Part shown: positions 1 to 7,900 of the stretch, in pieces
Layout of the letters: each line of letters starts with the position of its first letter
How positions within the stretch are numbered: position 1 is the first letter of the stretch
Origin: CAYVKM01 sp964452045
Lineage (GTDB): Bacteria; Calditrichota; Calditrichia; RBG-13-44-9
Direction: 5' to 3'
Assembly: GCA_964452045.1 (NCBI GenBank)
Contig: CAYVKM010000091.1
Coordinates: 1 to 14,367 of the forward strand
DNA length: 14,367 bases
Program-made: the position numbers and the translations under genes
Notes under the pieces: generated by a model
The model's input: only the letters and a program-made list of their open reading frames with translations
Told to the model about the DNA's origin: nothing
Databases searched by the model: none

Positions 1-501
1 CAGATTATCAATGTACTCAACCCGGCGGCCTCTATATCAACTAATATTACCTCAAATAGCACAATTAATGTAAATCTACAAAGTTTGGCTGGCAGACGGG
101 TGATTATTAAACCCTCAGTAACTCTAAATAATTTATCCGGTTTCTGTCTCAAATTTGGTGTGGGGGATGTCTATTTACCAGTTCAAAATACACCATATGA
201 AAACCTGACTGAAATTGAATTAGTCATGCCAATTCCTACTCGAGTAAGACTTGAAAATAATTACCCTAATCCCTTCAATCCGAGTACGACAATTAAGTTT
301 GATCTCCCCCATTCCAGTCGAGTCACATTGAAGATCTATAATATCCTGGGTGAAGAAGTGGCTACGATTGTGTCAGATAATTTGCCTGCTGGTACATATT
401 CCTATAAATGGAATGCATCAGGAGAAGCTGGTGGAATATACTTTTATTGTTTGGAAACAGAGAATTTTGTAGAAACACGTAAAATGGTTCTAATAAGATA
501 A
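1..501 (+). CDS. C-terminal end of a secreted protein with a type IX secretion sorting domain (5' truncated by window)
   Basis: The reading frame is open from base 1 to a TAA at 499-501, so only the last 166 residues are seen and the true start lies outside the window. The final ~84 residues (from about residue 83) match the FlgD-like T9SS type A sorting domain: NYPNPFNPSTTIKF, then a beta-rich stretch ending in GGIYFYCLE and the basic tail RKMVLIR. In this family the domain directs a Sec-exported protein through the outer membrane by the T9SS and is removed or used for anchoring. Residues 28-56 (LAGRRVIIKPSVTLNN...SGFCLKF) resemble the short three-stranded 'coathanger' module (AGxxIxLKPGFxxxxGSxFxA) that often precedes such tails; this match is weaker. 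The catalytic or binding part is upstream, so the protein's job cannot be read. A strong terminator follows 40 nt after the stop, so this is the last gene of its transcript. Confidence 0.88.
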   Translation, partial: QIINVLNPAASISTNITSNSTINVNLQSLAGRRVIIKPSVTLNNLSGFCLKFGVGDVYLPVQNTPYENLTEIELVMPIPTRVRLENNYPNPFNPSTTIKFDLPHSSRVTLKIYNILGEEVATIVSDNLPAGTYSYKWNASGEAGGIYFYCLETENFVETRKMVLIR

Positions 502-540
502 GTACATGTAGTAAATGCAAAATAAGAACGAACTACAAGC

Positions 541-581
541 AGACCGTGGGTAGTTTACACACCTGCGGTCTACATTTTTTT
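541..581 (+). terminator. Rho-independent terminator after the T9SS cargo gene
   Basis: An 11-bp stem is formed by AGACCGTGGGT (541-551) and ACCTGCGGTCT (561-571), with two G-T wobbles and a 9-nt loop, followed by ACA and seven T residues (575-581). It lies 40 nt beyond the stop codon at 501, the expected place for the end of this transcript. Confidence 0.88.
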
Positions 582-921
582 AGTCTTCTTCCACCAGATA
601 ATGAGCGTACGCAATCTTTCATATCGAATGAGGATACTCAATTTTTTTTGAAATTCGCCGCGTCCCCAAATGATTAGTTAATAAAGACCAATTAAAGACA
701 AAGAAACCTGCTTAAATCTTTGACTTCACTTTAAATATTTAGATTTATCTCATTAAGGTTCTTATTTCATCCATTTTACACCTGTTTATATTGAGGAATC
801 AAAATGTCTTTTAGCTAAACTCAGAGGCAGGACGATCATTAAACTTTCTATGACATGTAATGGAAAACAGCCAAAATAATATAAAATTATTTTATGGTAG
901 GTTATGATTAGATGAATTTTG
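582..921. other. AT-rich intergenic spacer, no supported gene
   Basis: This 340-nt gap separates two convergent transcripts (plus-strand T9SS gene, minus-strand orphan gene). I found no start codon with a ribosome site and no reading frame longer than about 40 codons. No clear hairpin plus T-run serves the minus-strand gene that ends at 922. The plus-strand frame at 820-879 spells a short peptide (LRGRTIIKLSMT) faintly like the GRRVIIKPSVT segment of the first protein. That match is too short to call a pseudogene. Confidence 0.6.
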
Positions 922-1422
922 TCAGTTGCTTAAATTTTTCATTTGAAGAAAAGTCTTCACTTGCGCTTCTATCTCCTCTCTGCTAGGAATAATACCACTG
1001 AATTCGTATGAAACTTTTATTCTAACTCTCTCTTTTGTCGGTCTATAACCTTTATACTGCAGTTCTTTATCTTTCTTTTCTTTCTTATTATCAATTACAA
1101 GATGATTTTCAAAAAAATCATCCATAAAGTTCATCATAATACGAAATAATTTATCTCCACGATTATTTGCCAAATCAAGACTTTGTGCATCTACAAATAC
1201 TTCAACATACTTTTTTAAGTCTTCTCTATTTACAAAAAATCCTTCAAAATTAAAAAAATGATTAGGAGTTTCAGGATTAGCCCCTGTGTTGTATCCGCCT
1301 CTTGCGGAAGTAGAGTAACTTTCCAATGTTAAATTTTCAAATGTAGTATACCTCTTAATAAAGTCATCCAAAAAAGACATTATGATTTCAGATATTTGTA
1401 TATTCTCAGATTGTCGTGGCAT
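922..1422 (-). CDS. Hypothetical 166-aa cytoplasmic protein, no recognised family
   Basis: I do not recognise this protein. The ATG at 1422 was chosen because AAGGTG (minus strand, 1429-1434) sits 6 nt upstream. The in-frame TTG at 1458 would add 12 residues but has no such site. The product begins MPRQSENIQISEIIMSF and has no signal peptide or membrane segment. It is mixed alpha/beta by eye, with an aromatic-rich centre (NHFFNFEGFFVNRED), a helical stretch DKLFRIMMNFMDDFFENHL, a charged linker DNKKEKKDKEL, and a basic segment GYRPTKERVRIKVSYEF near the end. Only one small motif-like element, SARGGYNTGANPETPN, stands out, and I cannot assign it. It stands alone on the minus strand, downstream of tRNA-Phe but separated from it by a terminator, so it probably has its own promoter in 1440-1590, where TTATAGTAAA repeats occur. 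Codon use is AT-rich like its surroundings. Confidence 0.7.
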   Translation of the reverse strand: MPRQSENIQISEIIMSFLDDFIKRYTTFENLTLESYSTSARGGYNTGANPETPNHFFNFEGFFVNREDLKKYVEVFVDAQSLDLANNRGDKLFRIMMNFMDDFFENHLVIDNKKEKKDKELQYKGYRPTKERVRIKVSYEFSGIIPSREEIEAQVKTFLQMKNLSN

Positions 1423-1428
1423 AATTCT

Positions 1429-1434
1429 CACCTT
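1429..1434 (-). promoter_or_regulatory. Ribosome binding site deciding the ATG at 1422
   Basis: On the minus strand AAGGTG is followed by a 6-nt spacer (AGAATT) and ATG. This favours the 166-aa form over the longer TTG-initiated form. Confidence 0.7.
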
Positions 1435-1505
1435 TTGAACAACAATATTAATCGACAACTTGTTTAGATTTATTTAAGAATTTATATAATTAATACCCTT
1501 AAAGA

Positions 1506-1578
1506 TTATAGTAAATTTTTATAGTAAATCTATAAAAAAACAGCTCTATTTTGCCGTTTATAGTAAAATTATAGCATA
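1506..1578. repeat. TTATAGTAAA direct repeats upstream of the orphan minus-strand gene
   Basis: TTATAGTAAAT occurs at 1506-1516 and again at 1519-1529, TTATAGTAAAA at 1558-1568, and a partial copy TTATAGCATA at 1569-1578. The first three starts are spaced 13 and 39 (3 x 13) bases. On the minus strand the motif reads TTTACTATAA. It lies about 85-155 nt upstream of the start at 1422, between the tRNA terminator and the gene, so it could be a regulator-binding array. The region is very AT-rich, which lowers the significance. Confidence 0.5.
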
Positions 1579-1589
1579 TTTTAAACAAT

Positions 1590-1622
1590 AAAAAAAGGGT
1601 CAGAAAATCAACCTAACCCTTT
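1590..1622 (-). terminator. Rho-independent terminator of tRNA-Phe
   Basis: On the minus strand AAAGGGTTAG (1622-1613) pairs with CTGACCCTTT (1603-1594) in a 10-bp stem (one G-T pair) with a 9-nt loop, and the T-run continues to 1590. It begins about 12 nt after the tRNA 3' end. It separates the tRNA transcript from the downstream gene at 1422. Confidence 0.87.
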
Positions 1623-1634
1623 GTTTTTATTGTG

Positions 1635-1707
<73 letters not shown>

Positions 1708-1726
1708 TTTGGTTTAAATCGCCGAA

Positions 1727-1755
1727 AATATAATTCGGAGGCCATTTTAAAACAA
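1727..1755 (-). promoter_or_regulatory. Sigma70-like promoter of tRNA-Phe
   Basis: On the minus strand TTGTTT (1755-1750) and TATATT (1732-1727) are separated by exactly 17 nt. The -10 box ends 19 nt before the tRNA 5' end, leaving a leader of about 12 nt. The -10 box sits inside the inverted repeat CCGAA-7-TTCGG (1722-1738), which may be chance or an operator. Confidence 0.6.
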
Positions 1756-1779
1756 CCTCTTTTTCATTCTTCGAATATA

Positions 1780-1808
1780 TTGAAATTTTGGTTCAATTTT
1801 CCTATATT
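1780..1808 (+). promoter_or_regulatory. Sigma70-like promoter of the DUF362 / radical SAM / Memo operon
   Basis: TTGAAA (1780-1785) and TATATT (1803-1808) are spaced by 17 nt and point away from the tRNA-Phe promoter, with 24 nt between the two -35 boxes. The predicted start near 1815 lies just upstream of the ribosome site at 1818-1823. This supports translation from 1833 rather than from an upstream TTG at 1788. The inverted repeat TTGAA-7-TTCAA (1780-1796) covers the -35 box and could bind a regulator. Confidence 0.6.
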
Positions 1809-1817
1809 GCATCAGTT

Positions 1818-1823
1818 GGAGGA
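1818..1823 (+). promoter_or_regulatory. Ribosome binding site deciding the DUF362 start
   Basis: GGAGGA is 9 nt upstream of the ATG at 1833. The resulting protein begins directly with the Tat motif region MNRRDFLHRS, which confirms the choice. Confidence 0.8.
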
Positions 1824-1832
1824 TTTATTCCC

Positions 1833-2819
1833 ATGAATCGGCGAGATTTTTTACATCGTAGTATACTCATCGGAGCTGGCTTCTCTTTCCTGCCTGCTCT
1901 TCCCTTAAATATAAAGAACGTAAATGCCACTCCGACCAGCTCCAGAATCATCGAAATAACCAATCCCGCTGTTCGGGAAAGAAGTAGTATTAGTCAGGAT
2001 GTTATTGAGAGCATGCTGGATGAAGGTCTGGTCGCATTATATCAAACCGATGAACCGGAAAAAGTATGGAAACAACTTTTTTCAGCCAAGGACGTGGTGG
2101 GAATCAAAGTGAACTGCCTTTCCGGCAGCCACGGTTCCTCCCATTTGGAACTGGTCGAAGTTATTATTGAAAAGCTGAAAATGAGTGGGATTCCTGCCGG
2201 TAATATCATCATCTGGGATCGGTTAAATAAGGATCTGGAAAGTGCCGGTTACCGGATCAACTGGAAAAATAGAAATAAAGTACAATGTTATGGAAATGAT
2301 ATTGCCGAATACGATAACCGGCTCTATCTCAACGGTTCAGTGGGAAGCCTGATTTCCCGTACACTCACCCAGACCTGTTCGGCTATCATCAATGTGCCGG
2401 TTTTAAAAGACCACGGTATCGTGGGAATTACTTTATCCATGAAAAACTTTTTTGGGGCAATACACAATCCCAATAAATATCACGGCAAGAATGGAAATCC
2501 CTATATTGCCGATCTTTATCAGATGAATCTTATCCGGCAAAAAACCCGGCTAACAATTTGTGATGCGTTGGATGCCCAGTATGAAGGCGGTCCACCCTTT
2601 AAACCGCAGTGGGCCTGGCCGTTAAACGGGTTGCTGATCGGGGTAGATGGGGTGGCCCTGGACCGGGTGGGCTGGCAAATTATCGAAAACAAGCGGAAAG
2701 AAATGGGTTTTCCGGATCTGGCAACAGTGGGCAGAAAACCGGAATATATTTTCACTGCCGGCTCCATGGGGATCGGACAAAGTGATCTTAGCAAAATCGA
2801 CTGGCAAAAAATTAATTGA
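1833..2819 (+). CDS. DUF362 domain-containing protein with a twin-arginine signal
   Basis: The product has 328 residues. It starts MNRRDFLHRSILIGAGFSF, a standard Tat signal (RRDFL followed by a hydrophobic stretch and LPALPLNIKNVNA), so it should be exported folded. The rest matches the DUF362 family. Typical pieces are VGIKVNCLSG, SSHLELVEVIIEKLK, NIIIWDR, IINVPVLKDHGIVGITLSMKN with FFGAIHNP, and LNGLLIGVDGVALDRVGW. No reaction is established for the family; members occur alone or fused to ferredoxin-type domains, and no Fe-S cysteine cluster is present here. It is first in an operon-like run and its TGA lies 8 nt before the next ATG, so it is probably co-translated with the radical SAM enzyme. 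This context suggests a joint envelope role, which is inference. The start at 1833 is preferred over an upstream TTG because of the ribosome site and the Tat motif. Confidence 0.9.
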   Translation: MNRRDFLHRSILIGAGFSFLPALPLNIKNVNATPTSSRIIEITNPAVRERSSISQDVIESMLDEGLVALYQTDEPEKVWKQLFSAKDVVGIKVNCLSGSHGSSHLELVEVIIEKLKMSGIPAGNIIIWDRLNKDLESAGYRINWKNRNKVQCYGNDIAEYDNRLYLNGSVGSLISRTLTQTCSAIINVPVLKDHGIVGITLSMKNFFGAIHNPNKYHGKNGNPYIADLYQMNLIRQKTRLTICDALDAQYEGGPPFKPQWAWPLNGLLIGVDGVALDRVGWQIIENKRKEMGFPDLATVGRKPEYIFTAGSMGIGQSDLSKIDWQKIN

Positions 2820-2827
2820 AATAAATT

Positions 2828-3961
2828 ATGAATCAGAAAAATAAAATCGGACGACGAAAATTTTTAGGGCAGCTGGGTGGAACCGGTTGTTTATTGCTGT
2901 CCTCAGGTTTGGCTCCATCCCTGATGAGTTTTCCCGCTGAAAAAAACACTCATCAAGTTGAAGCCCGCTGGTACGAGAAACAACCCTATAAAAAGGTGGT
3001 ATGCAAACTGTGTCCCCGGGAATGCAAAATTGATGACCGGGAGCGGGGATACTGTGGGGTCCGGGAAAACTGGGATGGTATTTACTATACCCTGGTCTAC
3101 GCCAAACCATGTACCTACCATGTGGATCCCATCGAGAAGAAACCTCTATTTCACTTTTTACCCGGTACAGTGGCTTTTTCCTTGGCCACCGTCGGATGTA
3201 ATGTGGACTGCAAATTTTGTCAGAACTGGCAAATTTCCCAGATCAGACCGGAACAGGTGGAGAATTTTGATCTTTCTCCCGAGCAGATTACCGGGATGGC
3301 TGTTCGTGCCGGAGCGCCATCAATCGCCTATACCTATTCCGAACCAGTAATCTTTGCCGAGTACATGTACGATACCGCTGTTGCCGGTAATAACAAACAT
3401 CTGAAAAGCGTGATGATCAGTAATGGTTACATTCAGGAAAAACCCATGCGGGAACTCGCTACGGTTTTAAGTGCAGTCAAGATCGACCTAAAAGCATTCA
3501 GTGAAAAATATTATCAGGATATCGTGGATGGCGAATTAAAACCAGTTCTCGATACTTTGGTGTTGTTGAAAAAATTGGGAATCTGGACGGAGATTGTCTA
3601 TCTAGTCGTGCCGACTTTCAATGACAGCGAGAATGAGATTACCCAACTTTCCCGCTGGATGAAGAATAATCTTGGTACCGATGTACCTATTCACTTTACC
3701 CGGTTCTACCCCCAATATAAGATGCAAAACCTGCCTCCCACTCCCACTAAAACCCTGGAAGATGCCCGGCAAATTGCTCTTTCCGAAGGGATTAAATTTG
3801 TCTATATCGGAAATGTACCGGGACATGAGGGAGAAAATACTTACTGCCCAAGTTGCAAAAAAGTCCTAATCGAGCGTCAGGGATTTTACATAAATAGCAA
3901 TAATATAAAGAATGAGAAATGTCCGTTCTGCGGTGTGGTAATTCCCGGTATCTGGACTTGA
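2828..3961 (+). CDS. amrS: AmmeMemoRadiSam-type radical SAM enzyme with a Tat signal
   Basis: The product has 377 residues. The radical SAM cluster motif is C124-NVD-C128-KF-C131 (CxxxCxxC), which binds the 4Fe-4S cluster that cleaves S-adenosylmethionine. It is preceded by the family's cysteine-rich N-terminal part, CKLCPRECKIDDRERGYCGV (C59, C62, C66, C76), and followed by PSIAYTYSEPVIF and KIDLKAF. The C-terminus carries a small zinc-ribbon-like module with C340, C343, C365 and C368 ending in the family-typical PGIW. This layout is that of the pyruvate formate-lyase activase-like enzyme linked to Memo and AMMECR1; its substrate is unknown. The odd point is residues 1-35: GRRKFLGQLGGTGCLLLSS is a twin-arginine signal, predicting export or anchoring outside the cytoplasm. 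Cys21 could be a lipidation site, but the lipobox (GTGC) is poor. No Shine-Dalgarno site precedes the ATG, so coupling to the DUF362 gene 8 nt upstream is likely. Confidence 0.93.
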   Translation: MNQKNKIGRRKFLGQLGGTGCLLLSSGLAPSLMSFPAEKNTHQVEARWYEKQPYKKVVCKLCPRECKIDDRERGYCGVRENWDGIYYTLVYAKPCTYHVDPIEKKPLFHFLPGTVAFSLATVGCNVDCKFCQNWQISQIRPEQVENFDLSPEQITGMAVRAGAPSIAYTYSEPVIFAEYMYDTAVAGNNKHLKSVMISNGYIQEKPMRELATVLSAVKIDLKAFSEKYYQDIVDGELKPVLDTLVLLKKLGIWTEIVYLVVPTFNDSENEITQLSRWMKNNLGTDVPIHFTRFYPQYKMQNLPPTPTKTLEDARQIALSEGIKFVYIGNVPGHEGENTYCPSCKKVLIERQGFYINSNNIKNEKCPFCGVVIPGIWT

Positions 3962-3970
3962 TAAAAAACA

Positions 3971-3999
3971 TTGAGCAACGGGCGGTAAAGATTTATTAT
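3971..3999 (+). promoter_or_regulatory. Possible internal promoter before the Memo gene
   Basis: TTGAGC (3971-3976) and TATTAT (3994-3999) have a 17-nt spacer in the 55-nt gap between the radical SAM and Memo genes. The implied transcript start near 4006 would fall inside the ribosome site CTGGAG (4005-4010), which weakens the case. Confidence 0.27.
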
Positions 4000-4016
4000 A
4001 ATAACTGGAGATATCA

Positions 4017-4922
4017 ATGGTCAAAACTATGGGGGTACTCAGTATGATCATATTTTTGACAGCTTTTTTACATGCCCAAAAATCGGATATGGTGAGGACT
4101 CCGGAGGTAGCAGGGGCATTTTATCCCGGGGATGCCGGGAAACTGACCGGTATGATCGATGACTTCCTGGCCGAAACCAAACAGGTTATTAAGGGGGATA
4201 TCGGTGGGCTAGTCTCTCCCCACGCCGGTTATGTTTATTCCGGACCGGTGGCTGCCTGGTCCTACCGGCAAATCGAGGGCAAAAAATATGATGTGGTTAT
4301 TGTCATTGCCCCCTCACATTTTGAATACTTCAAAGGCTCGTCTATCTATCCAGGTGCCTCATATGAAACTCCCCTCGGATCAATAACCATCGATCAGCAG
4401 CTTGCCCAAAAAATTGTAGAGGCAGGGTCGACTATCCAGTTATCCAAGGCTGGCCATGAACCAAACATGATGGGCCGGGGTGAACATTCGCTTGAGGTAC
4501 AGCTACCCTTTTTGCAGAAAGTACTGGGCGATTTTAAACTTGTTCCTATCGTTATTGCCGAACAAAAGTGGGAGAATATCAAGGATCTAGGTGATGCGCT
4601 GGCTTCTGTTCTGAAAGACCGAAAAGCACTGATCGTAGCTTCCTCCGACTTATCACACTACCATGGATATAAAACGGCATACGAGCTTGACCAGCATCTG
4701 CTGGACCTGTTTAACAACTTTGATTACCGGAAAATAATAGAGCAATGTGAAACCCGGAATATCGAAGCTTGCGGATACGGACCAATTGCGGTAATGATGT
4801 ATACTTGTCAGAAACTGGGCTTTAAAAAAAGTAAGGTAATCAGATATGCAACATCCGGTGATGTACCCACTGGGGAGAAATCCCAGGTTGTCGGATATAT
4901 GAGTGGTGCAGTTTATCGCTAA
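4017..4922 (+). CDS. amrB: Memo-family protein, AmmeMemoRadiSam system protein B, with signal peptide
   Basis: The product has 301 residues and shows the full Memo fold signature: PEVAGAFYPGDAGKL, SPHAGYVYSGPVAAWSY, VIVIAPSHFEYF, GEHSLEVQLPFLQ, ASSDLSHYH, ACGYGPIAVM and SGDVPTGEKSQVVGY. The fold is related to class III extradiol dioxygenases. H69, H101, H214 and C252 line up with the metal-site residues of human MEMO1 (H49, H81, H192, C244), so metal or redox chemistry is possible; the true reaction is unknown. Residues 1-20 (MVKTMGVLSMIIFLTAFLHA, cleavage before QKSD) form a Sec signal peptide, which the cytoplasmic members of this family lack. The ATG at 4017 has CTGGAG 6 nt upstream. The gene sits between the radical SAM enzyme (55-nt gap) and the kinase (16-nt gap). 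The usual third partner, AMMECR1, is not in this window. Confidence 0.93.
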   Translation: MVKTMGVLSMIIFLTAFLHAQKSDMVRTPEVAGAFYPGDAGKLTGMIDDFLAETKQVIKGDIGGLVSPHAGYVYSGPVAAWSYRQIEGKKYDVVIVIAPSHFEYFKGSSIYPGASYETPLGSITIDQQLAQKIVEAGSTIQLSKAGHEPNMMGRGEHSLEVQLPFLQKVLGDFKLVPIVIAEQKWENIKDLGDALASVLKDRKALIVASSDLSHYHGYKTAYELDQHLLDLFNNFDYRKIIEQCETRNIEACGYGPIAVMMYTCQKLGFKKSKVIRYATSGDVPTGEKSQVVGYMSGAVYR

Positions 4923-4938
4923 ACAAAATTAATTTGGA

Positions 4939-7900
4939 ATGGATTCACTTATCGGTAAAATAATAGGTCCTTACCGGGTTTTGCGCAAGATCGGTAAGGG
5001 AGGTATGAGCGTTGTTTTCCTGGCAGAAGATGAACGTCTTGGGCGCAAAGTGGCTTTAAAAATGTTGGATCAACCCTCTGCAGACCGGGAAAAAATTCTC
5101 ACCGAAGCTCGACATCTCAGCCAACTTAACCATCCGGGAATCGTGACCATCCACGATGTAATTGATCATCCAGAAGGTATTTTCATCGTTATGGAATATG
5201 TGGAAGGAGATTCCCTGGAAAATTTTCTGCGTACCCACCGGGTTGATTTACGACTAGCTCTGCGGCTGGCAAAACAAATTGTTGAGACGGTAAAAACTGC
5301 CCATGAACATAATCTGATTCATGGAGACCTCAAACCAAGTAACATCATTATAACCCCAGAAGGTAGCATAAAATTACTTGATTTCGGATTATCCCGTTTT
5401 CTTGATATCCCTTCGATTAATAATAGTATTACCGGAACATTTCCCTACATCTCACCGGAACAAATTTCCGGTTCTTCGGCTAACGAAGAAACAGATATCT
5501 ATGCACTTGGAATGATTTTATATCAATTGGTTACCGGTACCATTCCCTTAAAAAAGGAGAATCAGGCTGCACAAATCTATGCCATAATGAATGAAACTCC
5601 TACTCCACCAAGGATATTGAATAAATCTGTCTCTGAAAACCTGAATAAAATAATACTCCGGTGCCTGGAAAAAAATGTGAACCTGCGTTATAGTTCGGTT
5701 AAAAGCCTGGAATCCGATCTTAAGAGAGTTGAAAATGATTTGCTGAAATCTAAATCTATTTTTGCAGATAAGGGTATATATTGGTTTATTTTCATTCTCA
5801 CAATCTTTTTCGGTATTGTCGTCTATTTTCAAATCAGAATGACAAAAGGCATTGAACCGGTTCGCGCCATTTCAGATATCTCCCTCAGTCAACCGGTAAA
5901 TCTGTACTTTCATTACAATCTTGCTGGAAATAAAAATCCCGATGCTCAAGCAAGAATTCTGGGTTTAATTGAAATCTTGACCGAACAATTAAATCGGGTA
6001 AATGGAATAAACATTGAGGGAGCGAACTCCATAACAGATGCTTCCATTAACTCATCTCCTCCGGCAAATATGAATCGTATTCTTGTAAACTTTTCTTTGC
6101 AGGGAAAGGAGGAGAATGCCTACCATCTGGAGTATCAGATCGAAAATGAAAACCGCCATGAAAAAATTCAATCGAGTGTGCACTGGGCGGATTTTCTGGA
6201 CATCTCCTGGATAAGTAATAAAATATTAAGCCAGGTATTAACCATCGTTCTGGGAAAACGTATATCATTGTTAACCCCCAATAAAGAGCTGATCGATAAT
6301 GCTTATGCCTATCAATTTTTTGCACATGGTTTATATCACTTCAACGAAAAAAATTATTCAATTGCGCTTCGGAATTTTGATGAGGCATTAAAAATTAATC
6401 CCTTCTTCACTCAGGCAACTTATTACAAGGGGCTTTCACTTTTTCAGCTCAAAGAATACAGGGAGGCAAAAGTAGCCTTATTTGAATCACTGCCGGAAGT
6501 AAATGAGAAGAAACTTATTGAATGGCAGGTTACAATTCCAGATTCTATTGAGGACGGACTATATTGGAAAAAGGTGGTCTCCGAACAGAAATTGACAAAT
6601 TTTCTCTTCCTTTATAGTCAGGAAAATCCGGATAAACTTATGCTTATTGATGTTGAAAAGCATGAAAAGCAGTATTTAAAATTCCCGATTTCTAGAGTAG
6701 CTTTAAATAATATTTTCTATTATTCTGGGAAGTTTATTTTTCTTTCAAAAAATGACCAAAAACCAATAAATTCCCTTCTAATTTATGATCCCCAAAAGAA
6801 AAAATGGGAGGACATCCTAGACATCCAAAAAAATTATGCCATTTCGTTTCCCTATCTATTCTTTCAGAAGGATTCAACAAACATTTTGCAGTGGGTTAAT
6901 TTAGAAGGAGGAGATAAAGTCGGAACTATTTTTCTAAAGCATAAACTTTACAACAGTTTCAACATTATTCCCACTTCAGATCCGGATAAGTTAATTTTTA
7001 AAAATAGCAACCAGATTTATCTTCTGAATATAAAGGAAAAAAATGCAAAATATTTGAATGAGCTGTTACCGGATTTTTCATCGACCAGCAGAGCTTTTTT
7101 TGGCATCAGAGACTATGTTGTTTTTCAGACATCTGGTGAAAATTTTTTAAATTTATATCATATATTTCAAAATAAAATTCAATTTCAATTTCCCTTGTTA
7201 TATTCAGAGAACTTTGGTTTTATTGACTATCGTTTTCCCTCGGCTTTCGTCATTGACTCCAAAACAGATCAAATTCTAGTATTAGAACCGGATTCTTTAT
7301 TACATCTATATAAGATTAATAATGAATCGATCGGCTCCTCCTCGACCTTTACCATCAAAAATTTTTATGGAAAATTTCAATTAATTAACAGCCTCAACAT
7401 TCCCGGTTCCACATCTACGCTGTCGCTTTATGATAGATTTAAGGGGGAAATATTAATCTTAAACGAACGTGAGAATAAAATTGAAAGGACTCAGATAGCT
7501 GAGAGAATTAACTCGGCAGTGCTCGAATCACAAAATTTATTATACATTTCAACTCCTTCTCGCGGCCTTATTATGGACATCTCCATACCTAAAATTGTGT
7601 GGGAGTTCGCAGGTGAACGATTCGCAAACCAACATTACTTCGCAGATAAAAATTTGATGATTCTGTTCAAAAACAGTGAGGGTGAAATACAGATTCTTAA
7701 TCTTTCCTCCATGGATATCTCGGCTTCTTATAAAATTTCAACTGCTAAGTTTTCCAATATCAAAATTATAGGAAGCAAATTGGTAATTTTGGAGAAAAAT
7801 ACGCTAGCGGTTTTTAATATTTTTAAATTAATTGATAATACTCCAATTAATATTTCCAATGTTTACCAGAAAATCGCCGAATGTGAGTATCATTTGGGAA

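Noticed and set aside
820..879. Possible relic of the sorting-protein segment (LRGRTIIKLSMT versus LAGRRVIIKPSVT)
   Set aside because: The similarity covers about 10 residues (roughly 60% at DNA level over 30 bases) in AT-rich DNA with no further match on either side, so chance is likely.
1788..1832. Upstream TTG start adding 15 residues to the DUF362 protein
   Set aside because: It has no ribosome site, overlaps the predicted -10 region, and would place the Tat motif internally. The ATG at 1833 fits much better.
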